A stretch of DNA of 64,000 nt from Nitrospinae bacterium bin107 (GCA_002238965.1 MPNJ01000010.1:62001-126000), one strand, 5' to 3'; positions 9,493-18,324 are shown, counted from the stretch's first letter. Notes: generated by a model not told the origin, from the letters alone. A program made the numbers and translations.

Positions 9493-10794
9493 ATGAAGAA
9501 GCCCTTTGACGCTGCCGATTTCCTGATATCGCGAGCCGGCGGCGACTACGACTTTAGAGAACGTCTTCTCGCCAGGCCCAAAGAGACCATCGAAGCGGAA
9601 TTGGGCGTGACGATGGCCGAAGACCATGAGATTCACGTGCACGAAGAAACCTATACCGCGACGCACATCGTCCTCCCGCCGCGCAGCAAATTCACCGAGG
9701 CGGAACGGGAGGAGGCGAAAACCGGCGCGGCGTCGATCGAGTTTCTTCGCAAAACGATGCACGACCCCGCGCCGCCCCTTCGTCCTCCAAAACTTCAAGG
9801 GGAGAGAGTCCCGAAGAGCGCGGCGACCACCGAAGCGCTTGCGATAGCGGGCAGGGAAAGCATCTGCCGCGGTCTCGATTTCCTGGAATCCGCCATAGAC
9901 GAAAACGGCGCCTGGCGCTGCATCCGGTTCAACGTAGGCGACCCGGACATACCGCGGCATTTCGAGAAACCTCCTTTCGTATCGGCTTTCTGCGTCCTCG
10001 CACTGGAATGTTGCGAGGAAGCGCGCGCCAGGGCCATCTGCGCCGCGACCGAGGCGTATCTCGCCGAAACCATCGAATATCCCGGATTGTGGCGCTATTA
10101 CCGCCATCTGCCCCAGGATCTCGACAGCACCGCGCTGTGTTCACTCGTGATTGGAGGCCACCCCTGGATTCTGATGGGGCGGAACGTTCCGCAGATACTG
10201 GCGAATCGCGACGAGGAAGGCCGCTTCATGACCTGGGTTCTCGAAGACGACGAACCCGATGTCGTATCGCGCTTCCGTATCGAAGCCGACCCCGTGGTCA
10301 ATGCGAACGTCATCGCCTATCTCGGCGACTGCCCAGAAACCAGGGATGCCCGGCGATGGCTGGAAGCCTTGATAACCGAAGGCAATCTCGAGGGGTCGTC
10401 GAAATGGTATCCCGACGAGGTCGCTATCTGCTATGCGACCGCCCGCGCCATGAATCGCGCACGGCCCGCCCTCGACCGGCTGCGCCCGGTACTTGCGGAG
10501 CGCATCCTGGGCTTGCGGGACGAGGAGGGGGGATTCGGTAACATCCTTCAATCGGCTCAGGCCGCCTCGACGCTCCACCATGTCGGATGCCTCGATAGAA
10601 TCGACGCGAAACGCGAGGTGGAAAGGTTCACGGGTTCGCAACGCGAGGACGGCAGCTGGCCCGAACTCCTCGCGTTCGGCGACCAAACCCTGAAGTGGGG
10701 CGCGGTAGGGCGGATTGGACATGGCTCCGAAGCCGTGACAACCGCGTTTTGCATCGAAGCCCTCGAGCGTCTCCTCGCAATCCTGAAGGCCTGA
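9493..10794 (+). CDS. NHLP leader-like domain fused to a terpene-cyclase-like alpha/alpha toroid
   Basis: The 433-residue chain begins at ATG 9493, chosen for GGAGAAG (9480-9486). Residues 1-75 are an NHLP leader look-alike (DYDFRERLLARPKETIEAEL, then HVHEET and HIVLPP), the same blocks as in the precursor at 16867-17118. From about residue 110 to the end it has repeated helical motifs of the prenyltransferase/squalene-hopene-cyclase toroid type: NGAWR, WRYYRHL, SSKWYPDE, EGGFGN, DGSWPE, WGAVGRIGHGSE. A DLDSTAL segment resembles the class II cyclase DxDDTA acid motif but has Ser for the last Asp. Fusion of a RiPP leader to an enzyme-like toroid is unusual: it may be a leader-guided tailoring enzyme, a scaffold, or a large leader-bearing substrate. 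It is the third gene after the exporters. Confidence 0.85.
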   Translation: MKKPFDAADFLISRAGGDYDFRERLLARPKETIEAELGVTMAEDHEIHVHEETYTATHIVLPPRSKFTEAEREEAKTGAASIEFLRKTMHDPAPPLRPPKLQGERVPKSAATTEALAIAGRESICRGLDFLESAIDENGAWRCIRFNVGDPDIPRHFEKPPFVSAFCVLALECCEEARARAICAATEAYLAETIEYPGLWRYYRHLPQDLDSTALCSLVIGGHPWILMGRNVPQILANRDEEGRFMTWVLEDDEPDVVSRFRIEADPVVNANVIAYLGDCPETRDARRWLEALITEGNLEGSSKWYPDEVAICYATARAMNRARPALDRLRPVLAERILGLRDEEGGFGNILQSAQAASTLHHVGCLDRIDAKREVERFTGSQREDGSWPELLAFGDQTLKWGAVGRIGHGSEAVTTAFCIEALERLLAILKA

Positions 10795-10876
10795 AAATCC
10801 TTGCAGGTTCATGGATTCGGGGATAAAATTGCTTCCGGTTCAAGGGTTTCAATATGCCCACTGTTGAGGAGCTGAC

Positions 10877-13273
10877 ATGCCACAAAGTCCGGTTGCAAGT
10901 GGTGGCTCCGGCCCAGGCAACGCTGACGCCACTCGGCCTATCGAGCCGTCCATTCTGACCGCCCTTCCGCATTATCTGCCACTGGTTGTTTTTCCGCTGA
11001 TTCTTCTCGGCGTGTACAATGGAGGCTGGTGGCTGCTGCCGCCGCTCGTCTTTATGAGTGTTGCGGGGTCGCTCGATAGGGCGCTGGGTCGGGACGGACA
11101 AAACATGGACCCGGCGAATACGTCGGAGCACCGCCTGTTCTGGCACAATCTGCCGGTCTGGTCGTGGTCGTTTCTGTGGCCGCCGACGCTCATTTTCGGT
11201 ATGTGGCAAATCCTGGCGGCGGATCAATTCTCCATCTGGGAAGGCGTGCTCCTGGCGATCATCCTGACGATGGAAGCGCAAGCCGTATTCGTAGTCGGCC
11301 ACGAAATGATTCACCGGCGCACGACCTGGGAGCGCCGGGTGGGCGAATTCCTGCTCGCCACCGTCTCCTATCCGCAATACGCCACGGAGCACGTCTATAT
11401 TCACCATGCCCTGGTCGGCACGCCGTATGACGTGGGTTCCGCTCCGAAGGGGGAAAGTTTCTGGAAATATTTCCCCAAGGAAGTCGTCAGCAACCTCGTC
11501 CATTCCTGGGAAGTCGCAAGAGAACGCCTGGCGCGGCGGCGTTTGCCCGTGTGGCATTACGACAATCCGTTCTGGCGCTACGGCGTCGGCGTCGCGTTCT
11601 GGTACGGACTGGTTTACTGGATGGGCGGAATCTGGGCCGTTCCCGTCTTCGTCTTCCTCGGTCTGTCCTGCGTCTTTTCGATGAAGATGAGCAACTACTT
11701 TCAACACTACGGCCTGCGCCGGGTCCGTCTGGACAACGGCCGCTGGGAAAAGGCGATGCCGCGCCATTCCTGGAGCGCCGACTGGAAGTTCAGCAACTGG
11801 ATGTTTTTCAACATGCAGCGCCATGCGGACCATCATGCGGTGGCGTCGCGCCAGTATCCGCTGCTGCAGGTCAGCGGCCTCGATGAGTCGCCGGAGTTGC
11901 CGGGAACCTACGCCGACATGATGAACATCGTGCTGCGGCCCAAGCGCTGGTTCGAGAAGATGGACCCGCTGGTGGACCAGTGGCGCGAGCATTTCTATCC
12001 GGAGATTGACGACTGGACCCCCTACGACAGCCCGATCGCCGCGGCGCGGCCCGACGCATTCGACGCGATACTCGAAATCTTCGGCGCCGCCCCGAGACTT
12101 GCGAAACGGATTGAGCGGAACCCGGAACTTCTGGATAACCTGCAGGACCAGGAATTCCTCGACCTCGACCTGCCGAAAGGGTTCGGGCCGGATGAGGAAT
12201 ACGAATCGATAGCGCGGCGCGGGCTGGCGAGAGTCTACTGGACTTACGAGATGGACGTTGGGGAATTGAAGGGTCTGGTCGCCGAACTGCCGGTGGCCGA
12301 TGCGATGGAAACCGCTGAAATCGTGCGAAACTGGTCGAACGACAAGGCGTTTCAGATCGGTATGCACGTGATGCGCGGTAACCTGTTGCCGGCGGAAGCG
12401 AGAACGGCGCTCTCGAACCTCGCCGAAGCCTCGATCTCGACCGTGCTCGCCTCCGTGGTCGCGGATTATGTCGACCGCTTCGGGATGCTGAGCGTGGGTG
12501 AAGTCGCCGCCGTTCTCCTGGGCGATCTGGCCAGCCGGGAAGCATATCCCGGCGTCGGAATCGAGATACTGATCCTCCACGACGGCCTGCGGTCCGGCAA
12601 AAACGAGCAGGTGTGCCGTAGTTTCCAAGAGGCTCTGTCCGACCTGTCGCAGGACAGCCTGATGTTCTCCCCGGTCCCGCCCGGCTCGAATTCCATTCTT
12701 GCGCTGCCGCTTTCCGAGCTGGCCGGGCATTCCGGAAATTCGACTTCAGGCGAAGTTCCCGCTCTCACCAGGGCGCGTTGCGTGTTCGAGTATGGCGGTT
12801 CCGATATCGTCGGCCGCTACGAGGAGGCGCGGCGCCGGATACTGGCCGAATGCGCCGCGGACGAGTCTTTGCTCGCCCGGTTGAGCGAGCGGACGGAAGA
12901 CCCCGCCGAAACGGGCGTGTCCGCATACGCCCGGATGCGCGGCGGGCTGGACGATGTCGAGAGGGCCGCGCGCTACCTGCAGTTGGCGCGCGCCGGAAGC
13001 GGCCTCGACGATCCGGCGCCGAGCGCCGCGGCGGTGTTCGAAGCCGCCGGCGCCGAGCCGCTGGCGCAAGCCGCGGCCATGTGGCGGGACTTGCAGGGGG
13101 TCATGCGTCTTGTCGGCGAGGAGGGATTCGACGCGGCGGCGGCAGGGCCGAAGGTCAAATCACTCCTTGCGGACGCTTGCGGTCAGGAGGATTTCGATGC
13201 GCTGACGTCGGCGGTCGCCGAGACCGCATCCAGCGCCGCCGCCCGGATCGATACGCTCGTTTCGCGCGCATAA
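10877..13273 (+). CDS. AlkB-type membrane di-iron oxygenase fused to a degenerate GlnE-like domain
   Basis: ATG 10877 follows GAGGAG. Residues 25-330 are an AlkB/XylM-type membrane non-haem di-iron oxygenase. It has helices near 30-65, 100-140 and 240-270 and the His boxes GHEMIHRR (about 141), EHVYIHH (about 171), NYFQHYGL (about 273) and QRHADHHA (about 314). From about 395 to the end the chain follows the N-terminal adenylyltransferase half of GlnE: ILEIFGAAPRLAKRIERNPE, LSNLAEASI, VLLGDLASREAYPGVGIEIL (GlnE GKLGGREL..SDIDL), PPGSNSILAL (LRP.G.SGPLV), GGLDDVERAARYLQLARAG (GGIRDIEF..Q..QL). The GlnE DxD metal site is lost, so catalysis by that half is unlikely. Proposed role: hydroxylate or desaturate the RiPP, with the GlnE-like half as a binding module (inference). 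Confidence 0.85.
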   Translation: MPQSPVASGGSGPGNADATRPIEPSILTALPHYLPLVVFPLILLGVYNGGWWLLPPLVFMSVAGSLDRALGRDGQNMDPANTSEHRLFWHNLPVWSWSFLWPPTLIFGMWQILAADQFSIWEGVLLAIILTMEAQAVFVVGHEMIHRRTTWERRVGEFLLATVSYPQYATEHVYIHHALVGTPYDVGSAPKGESFWKYFPKEVVSNLVHSWEVARERLARRRLPVWHYDNPFWRYGVGVAFWYGLVYWMGGIWAVPVFVFLGLSCVFSMKMSNYFQHYGLRRVRLDNGRWEKAMPRHSWSADWKFSNWMFFNMQRHADHHAVASRQYPLLQVSGLDESPELPGTYADMMNIVLRPKRWFEKMDPLVDQWREHFYPEIDDWTPYDSPIAAARPDAFDAILEIFGAAPRLAKRIERNPELLDNLQDQEFLDLDLPKGFGPDEEYESIARRGLARVYWTYEMDVGELKGLVAELPVADAMETAEIVRNWSNDKAFQIGMHVMRGNLLPAEARTALSNLAEASISTVLASVVADYVDRFGMLSVGEVAAVLLGDLASREAYPGVGIEILILHDGLRSGKNEQVCRSFQEALSDLSQDSLMFSPVPPGSNSILALPLSELAGHSGNSTSGEVPALTRARCVFEYGGSDIVGRYEEARRRILAECAADESLLARLSERTEDPAETGVSAYARMRGGLDDVERAARYLQLARAGSGLDDPAPSAAAVFEAAGAEPLAQAAAMWRDLQGVMRLVGEEGFDAAAAGPKVKSLLADACGQEDFDALTSAVAETASSAAARIDTLVSRA

Positions 13274-13306
13274 AAAGCGCCGGCCGAGCAGACGCAGGAT
13301 TCCCGG

Positions 13307-15625
13307 ATGTCACCACAGACCAAGACGACTCCCCGACGCGGGATATTGACCAAAACGACCCCGGCGGACCAGGGCCTCGTCGAGTTCCCCGCGCTCACCC
13401 CGCACCTGCAGTTCCACGAAATCGGCGAAGGGCAGACGCTGCTGGTGTCCGAGTCGTTCGATACGCTGCTGCACGGCGGCCTGTATCCCGATCTGCTGCC
13501 GCTTCTGGGCGGCCGGCGCCCGCTGGCCGGGATTGCCGCCGCCCTCGAGGATCGCCATGCCGCCGCCGACGTTCTCGCGGCCGTTGTTTCGCTCTCCGCC
13601 AGGGGTTATGTCGTCTCCGCCGATCACGGCATGGACCGACCCCGGGCGGCCTACTGGGCCTCGCTCGGCGCATCGCCCCGCTGGGTCGAAGGGCGGCTGG
13701 CGGAGTCGCGGGTCGCGGTCGAAGGCGACGACGGCCGCCTCGCCCGGCGCCTGGCAGAAATCGGCGCCGGTGTGGCGAGCGGCGACCCCCGGCTCACGGT
13801 TGTCCTCTGCGACGACTATCTCGACGCACAACTTGCCGACGTGAATCGGCGCCGGCTCGAGGCGGGAGCGCCGTGGATGCTGGTGCGGCCGCGCGGCATG
13901 GAGGCGCTGTTCGGCCCCGTCTTCCGCGCGGATGAGCAAGGACCCTGCCGGGAGTGCCTGGCCTACCGCCTGCGCAGCCATAAGGAGACCCACAATTTCC
14001 TGCGCAGCTTTGCCGGTGAGGAAGCCGCCTTCAAGCCGTTCGCCGCCGAGCCGGCGGTACTGGAGGCGCTGTACGGGCTGATCGCGGCGGAGATCGTCAA
14101 ATGGCTGGTGCTGGACGATGCGGCCCCGATTCACGATAAGGCGATTGCGATGAATGTCGCCACGTTCGCAAGCTCGCATCATTCGGTGATGCGCCGCCCG
14201 CAGTGTACGGCCTGTGGCGACGATGCGCTCTACCGGCCGGATCGACCGCCGGCGCCGCTACGCCTGAGTGCGAGCCCCAAAGCCCATCGCAACAGCGGCG
14301 GCGCGCGGGCCGTGACGCCGGAAGCCACCTTGGCGAAATACCGCCACCTGGTGAGCCCGATCAGCGGCGTCGTCACCTGGCTGGCGCGCACGACCGACGA
14401 GAGCGACTCCTGGCTGCACGTCTACTGGGCCGGAAGCAATCCCGCCATGAGAAGCCGGAGCCTGAGTTCGCTCAGGCGCAGCCTCCGCAGCAAGAGCGCC
14501 GGCAAGGGCAGCACGCGGGCGCAATCCGAGGCCAGCGCCCTCTGCGAGGCGATCGAGCGTTATTCGGGCGCCTGTTGCGGAGACGAGATCCGCATCCGCA
14601 AGCGGTTCATCGACTTCGCCGCGGAAGACGGGGCGATCCATCCCAACGATGCGCAGCTGTTCAGCGAGGACCAGCTAGACAACGCGGAAAGCATCAACGC
14701 GAAAGGCCACCCGTACAACATCGTCCCGCCGCGTCTCGAACCCGGTGCCGAAATCGACTGGACCCCGGTGTGGTCGTTCACGCAGCGGCGGCACCGCTAT
14801 CTGCCGACGTCGATGCTCTACAGCATGTCCGCCGAACAGCGCGGAGACGCCGAACTGATCGCCGACTCCAACGGCTGCGCCGCAGGGAACACCCTGGAGG
14901 AGGCCATCCTGCAAGGCTTCTATGAACTGGTCGAGCGCGATGCGTTCGCCATCTGGTGGTACAACGAACTGAGAGCGCCCGGGGTTGATCTTCTCAGCTT
15001 CGACGACGAATTCCTTGCGTCGGCCGCGGATTATTACGCCCGCTATGAGCGGGAAGTGTGGATGCTCGACGTTACTTCCGACATTGGAATCCCTTCGTTC
15101 GTTGCGCTCTCGCGCAGACCGGACGCGGAAACCGAGGACATCATATACGGCGCCGGCGCGCATGCCGACCCGCGGCTGGCGGCCCTGCGCACGGTTTGCG
15201 AGTTGAACCAGTGCCTTACCTGGCTGCCGCGTCCCGGAGGGGGCGACGGCCGGCCCATGATCGACGATCCGCTGGCGCTCAACTGGTGGAAGACGTCTCG
15301 AATCGCCGATTGTTCCTGGCTGTCGCCGGCGCCGGACGCGCCGCTCAAGCAAGGCTCACAGTATCCGGTGATCGAAACTGCGGACACTCTTGAGGATGTG
15401 GAACATTGCCGATCGTTGGTGGAAGCCAGGGGCATGGAGTTCCTCGTGCTGGACCAGACCCGGCCGGACATCGGCATGCCGGTTGCGCGGGTCATCGTAC
15501 CGGGCATGCGCCATTTCTGGGCGAGATTCGCGCCCGGGCGCCTGTACGACGTTCCTGTCGGCATGGGCCGCCGCAAGCACCCCCTGGCCGAAGCCGATTT
15601 GAACCCCGCGCCTGTAATCGCGTAA
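13307..15625 (+). CDS. Fused E1-like leader-binding protein and YcaO azoline synthetase (cyclodehydratase)
   Basis: A 772-residue fusion. Residues about 25-100 look like the winged-helix leader-recognition element. Residues about 100-330 are an E1-like (TOMM C-protein) domain with Zn-binding CREC (about 214) and CTAC (about 300). From about 345 a YcaO domain carries the ATP-binding SEASALCEAIERYSG (about 407) and DSNGCAAGNTLEEAILQG with ELVERDAF (about 520-545). The C-terminus is NPAPVIA, only part of the Pro-rich tail typical of cyclodehydrating YcaO proteins. The family uses ATP to convert Cys, Ser or Thr backbone amides to thiazolines or oxazolines. The three adjacent Cys in the core at 16867-16884 are the obvious targets. 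No FMN dehydrogenase (B protein) was found nearby, so oxidation to thiazoles would need another enzyme. Confidence 0.92.
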   Translation: MSPQTKTTPRRGILTKTTPADQGLVEFPALTPHLQFHEIGEGQTLLVSESFDTLLHGGLYPDLLPLLGGRRPLAGIAAALEDRHAAADVLAAVVSLSARGYVVSADHGMDRPRAAYWASLGASPRWVEGRLAESRVAVEGDDGRLARRLAEIGAGVASGDPRLTVVLCDDYLDAQLADVNRRRLEAGAPWMLVRPRGMEALFGPVFRADEQGPCRECLAYRLRSHKETHNFLRSFAGEEAAFKPFAAEPAVLEALYGLIAAEIVKWLVLDDAAPIHDKAIAMNVATFASSHHSVMRRPQCTACGDDALYRPDRPPAPLRLSASPKAHRNSGGARAVTPEATLAKYRHLVSPISGVVTWLARTTDESDSWLHVYWAGSNPAMRSRSLSSLRRSLRSKSAGKGSTRAQSEASALCEAIERYSGACCGDEIRIRKRFIDFAAEDGAIHPNDAQLFSEDQLDNAESINAKGHPYNIVPPRLEPGAEIDWTPVWSFTQRRHRYLPTSMLYSMSAEQRGDAELIADSNGCAAGNTLEEAILQGFYELVERDAFAIWWYNELRAPGVDLLSFDDEFLASAADYYARYEREVWMLDVTSDIGIPSFVALSRRPDAETEDIIYGAGAHADPRLAALRTVCELNQCLTWLPRPGGGDGRPMIDDPLALNWWKTSRIADCSWLSPAPDAPLKQGSQYPVIETADTLEDVEHCRSLVEARGMEFLVLDQTRPDIGMPVARVIVPGMRHFWARFAPGRLYDVPVGMGRRKHPLAEADLNPAPVIA

Positions 15626-15634
15626 GGAGGCAAC

Positions 15635-16753
15635 ATGGATATCGACGAAGCAGTCGCGCTTACCCAGGACCGTCTCGCCGAAGAGGGCGGCACCATGGCT
15701 GAACTGCTCGGGCAATTTCGAAGCAGGATTTCGCAGATTCTGATCGGAGAGCGGGAATGGGGACGCATACTCGAACTCGCGAGCCGGCTTCCCATCACCA
15801 TGGGCGCCCAGCCGTTCGGTTTCGAGCTGCCTCTGCATGAGGGCCGGCCGGTGGCGGATTTCGGCGTCTCGCTGGCGAGCGGAAACCGCTCGGGCGATTT
15901 TTTCGAAGAACTGGCGCGGACCGACGAGACGGATGAGACCGCGAGAGCGGTCAGGCGGCTGTTCCGGGAAATGGAAACTCCGGATTCGCTCCTGCGAGAG
16001 ATCGTGGGACGTAAATTGATGCTGGAGTATGACGTAGGTTCGGCGCCGGGCAGTGATAATTCGCTGCCGGGAATCTTCCTGCGGCCCGGTGAGCGCACGC
16101 TGTCCGGTGGCGACGGCCTCCAGAATGATGTCGGGATCGTGGTTGACGCCCTCGTCTCCTCCGTCGGCTGGGAAAAGAGCGCCGCTGAACGGAAAAACGC
16201 CGAACGGGTTTACCTGGCGCAGCCCGAAGACACGCGCCTGGATTCGTTCGGGGTATTCCCGTCCCGTGAACGCACAATCCGCCTGGCGATCATGGGCTTC
16301 AAATCGCAGGGGGAAATCTGTTCGTATCTTAAGAACATCGGCTGGCCGGGCCGGCTCTCGGCCGTAGACGCCGTGATTTCACGCTTCCAGGAACGCGCGG
16401 ATATCGTGAGAACCGGAGCGAATATTGATGTGCAGGCGAACGGCGTCGGTCCGACGCTCGGCCTGACGCTCATCGTCAAGCAGAGATATACGAAAGATTC
16501 ACGTTACTGGCTCGACGGCCTGACCGATTGGGACCCGTTTCTGGAAGCCCTGGGACATGAGGAACTTGTCGTTCCGGAGAAGCTCGAGGCGCTTGCCGAC
16601 TGGGTATCGAAACCGACGACGCTGTTCGCCAAAACCGGACAATTCGTACTGCTGCGGGGCATTCACCACATCAAGCTGGTCATATCCGAAAATCAGTTGA
16701 AGCAGGCCAAGGCCTATGTGTTCATGGTGCTTTCCGGAGCGGTCTCAATCTGA
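15635..16753 (+). CDS. Unrecognised 372-residue protein, last gene of the RiPP operon
   Basis: ATG 15635 follows a strong AAGGAGG, nine bases after the YcaO stop. No catalytic motif is recognised. Visible blocks are FGFELPLHEGRPVADFGVSL (about 63-82), RKLMLEYDV followed by PGIFLRPGE (about 125-150), and a C-terminal IHHIKLVISENQLKQAKAYV segment. From memory these resemble an uncharacterised family in actinobacterial RiPP-type loci with VWLEFD and AKAY motifs, but I cannot name it. No signal peptide or membrane helix is evident. Its place in the operon makes a part in core modification, leader binding or immunity likely. It is not a SagB-type dehydrogenase. Confidence 0.75.
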   Translation: MDIDEAVALTQDRLAEEGGTMAELLGQFRSRISQILIGEREWGRILELASRLPITMGAQPFGFELPLHEGRPVADFGVSLASGNRSGDFFEELARTDETDETARAVRRLFREMETPDSLLREIVGRKLMLEYDVGSAPGSDNSLPGIFLRPGERTLSGGDGLQNDVGIVVDALVSSVGWEKSAAERKNAERVYLAQPEDTRLDSFGVFPSRERTIRLAIMGFKSQGEICSYLKNIGWPGRLSAVDAVISRFQERADIVRTGANIDVQANGVGPTLGLTLIVKQRYTKDSRYWLDGLTDWDPFLEALGHEELVVPEKLEALADWVSKPTTLFAKTGQFVLLRGIHHIKLVISENQLKQAKAYVFMVLSGAVSI

Positions 16754-16776
16754 GAGCCGCTTTCGCAAGGCAAAGC

Positions 16777-16811
16777 AAAAATCCCCCGCCTCAGTCGAGC
16801 GGGGGGATTTT
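16777..16811. terminator. Bidirectional intrinsic terminator between convergent transcripts
   Basis: A-rich tract, then TCCCCCGC, a nine-base loop and GCGGGGGGA followed by TTTT. The A and T tracts on each side make it usable from both strands, between the 372-residue gene (+) and the precursor gene (-). Confidence 0.85.
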
Positions 16812-16866
16812 CGACCTGCGATTCATTCGGATACGAGGCATCCGCGCGCCAACAGCTGTTTCTGGT

Positions 16867-17118
16867 CTACCAGCAGCAGCAAAGCCCGGCCGAGACGGCT
16901 TCGAGTTGCTCCTCGGTGATATGCGGATCCGGGGGCAACGCAAGATGCACCGTCTCCATGTCGCTCTCATGGACCACGACATTCATCGAATCAGGGATCG
17001 TGATGCCCAATTCCTGACTGATGGTCGATTTCGGGTCTGCGAGCAGCTGTTGCCTGAAATCTGCGTCCAGGGCGGACTTATCGACAATCTGTTTCAACAT
17101 TTCATCGCCACTTCTCAT
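16867..17118 (-). CDS. NHLP-family RiPP precursor peptide with predicted core LCCCW
   Basis: An 83-residue peptide from ATG 17118, with AAGGAG at 17127-17132. Residues about 7-78 are a nitrile-hydratase-alpha-like leader: DADFRQQLLADPKSTISQEL, then NVVVHESD and VHLALPPDP. It ends EEQLEAVSAG, a small-residue site of the kind cut by C39 peptidases. Only LCCCW remains after it, so the core has three consecutive Cys and a terminal Trp. This fits the adjacent YcaO cyclodehydratase (Cys to thiazoline) and, formally, the decayed halogenase (Trp). The gene faces the operon, has its own promoter and shares a terminator with it. The leader matches the N-terminus of the toroid protein at 9493. Cleavage site and modifications are predictions. 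Confidence 0.93.
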   Translation of the reverse strand: MRSGDEMLKQIVDKSALDADFRQQLLADPKSTISQELGITIPDSMNVVVHESDMETVHLALPPDPHITEEQLEAVSAGLCCCW

Positions 17119-17175
17119 GACTAAACTCCTTTGAATTGTTAGATGTTCAACACAACCTCTTAATTCGCGATTCTG

Positions 17176-17205
17176 ATTTTATTCTTCTGCAATTCGCAAT
17201 GTCAA
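17176..17205 (-). promoter_or_regulatory. Sigma-70-type promoter of the RiPP precursor gene
   Basis: On the minus strand TTGACA (17205-17200) is followed after 18 bases by TAAAAT (17181-17176). The start codon lies about 58 bases further on. The surrounding 120 bases are markedly AT-rich compared with the cluster, typical of a strong promoter for a highly expressed precursor. Confidence 0.7.
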
Positions 17206-18324
17206 TTTTTTTTTGTTCATAATTTAGATTGTTTTATTAGCATATAAAGTATTGATATTACTATTTATAACATGATATCGGGTATAAATACAGCTGCCGT
17301 CAATATTGTTCCATGGGCGTCGTGGATAAATCGACCCTCCTGCCCGTTTTTTTTCGTCCACCCTGTCGATGAACCTCCTGTCGGTGAGCGCTTCGGCCGG
17401 ATGACGGAAGGCGCGTAGTCGGCCATTCGTTCGGGGGCTCCCGGCCGGGAGAAGCAAATTCCGTGAAACGATTTATGCCGGTCTGCCGGCCAATTCTGGA
17501 GCGATTCCGGAGATAGCGCGGCTGATTTCCCGTATTTCTTCCTCTCGTCCATCCCTTTCCATTTCGCGCGCGATGACCAGCGCTCCGCGGCGTGGACGCG
17601 CACCTCTAAGCCGGCCGGTTCCCGGCCCGGGAACTCTTAGGGACGGCCTGGAGCGGATTCTTTACCCAATCTTTACCCCAATGCGCCGCCTTCGCTGGTA
17701 CCATCCTCGAGTTGCGAGCTTCCTCAGGGTGTTTGGAAGCATCGGGCGAATCCGGCGGGGGACGCTGGTCGCCTCGCTCTCGTGGACGAGGCGGCGGCGG
17801 GCCGGATACGCCGCGCGGGGGCCAACGGCCCCACATGCGGGGCTGTCCACCCCGGAAGCGGGAGCGTCATTCCGTCGCGCGGATGCGCACCCAACTCGGT
17901 CGTTTATCCGTCTTCTTGGCTCAGAAGACCATGGCCGGGGCCTCCGGAGACGGGAAGTCCCGAGCGGGGTCGCCCCGCGCGGCCTTTTGCGAACCCCGAA
18001 TGCGGCCATTCCTCATTCTTCGATCGGAACTGACCCCTTCCGCCCCTGGCGGGCGGGCGCAAAGCCCTCTCGCGGCAAACCCTCACTCCCAGGGGCTGAT
18101 GAAGAAGAGAGCCGTTAGACCACGACGGGAGAAATGCCTGCGGTCCTTGTTCGTTGTTTCCTTGAAAATTGGAACCCAGAATCTACACTTCTGGTGGAGA
18201 AACAACGAAAATCGGGTGGAGACAATGGTCCGCCCGTTACTACGTCGCGTCCCGCCTCCATCCTGAAAAATTGCTCCAAGCCGTGCTAGAATGCCGTGAG
18301 AGCCTTCCCTGAGCGAGGGTTCGC
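17206..18324. other. Long intergenic region between RiPP precursor and tRNA-Ser
   Basis: No supported gene. Bases 17206-17290 are AT-rich. From about 17300 to 18120 the DNA is very GC-rich, with long open frames on several strands whose translations are Arg/Pro/Gly-rich and unlike proteins. It may be the worn junction between the RiPP block and the tRNA-adjacent chromosome. I found no integrase and no attachment-site copy of the tRNA end. Confidence 0.5.

Noticed and set aside
8254-10107. 617-codon minus-strand frame opposite the NHLM exporter and toroid genes
   Set aside because: High-GC shadow; the + strand frames have clear family motifs and ribosome binding sites.
10628-12730. 700-codon minus-strand frame opposite the AlkB fusion
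   Set aside because: Shadow with no recognisable motifs; the + strand shows four intact AlkB His boxes.
15635-16753. SagB-type FMN dehydrogenase as partner of the YcaO protein
   Set aside because: No nitroreductase-type FMN-binding motifs; the sequence resembles none of that family.
17573-18118. 181-codon + strand frame in the region before tRNA-Ser
   Set aside because: Arg/Pro/Gly-rich composition, no motif and no ribosome binding site.
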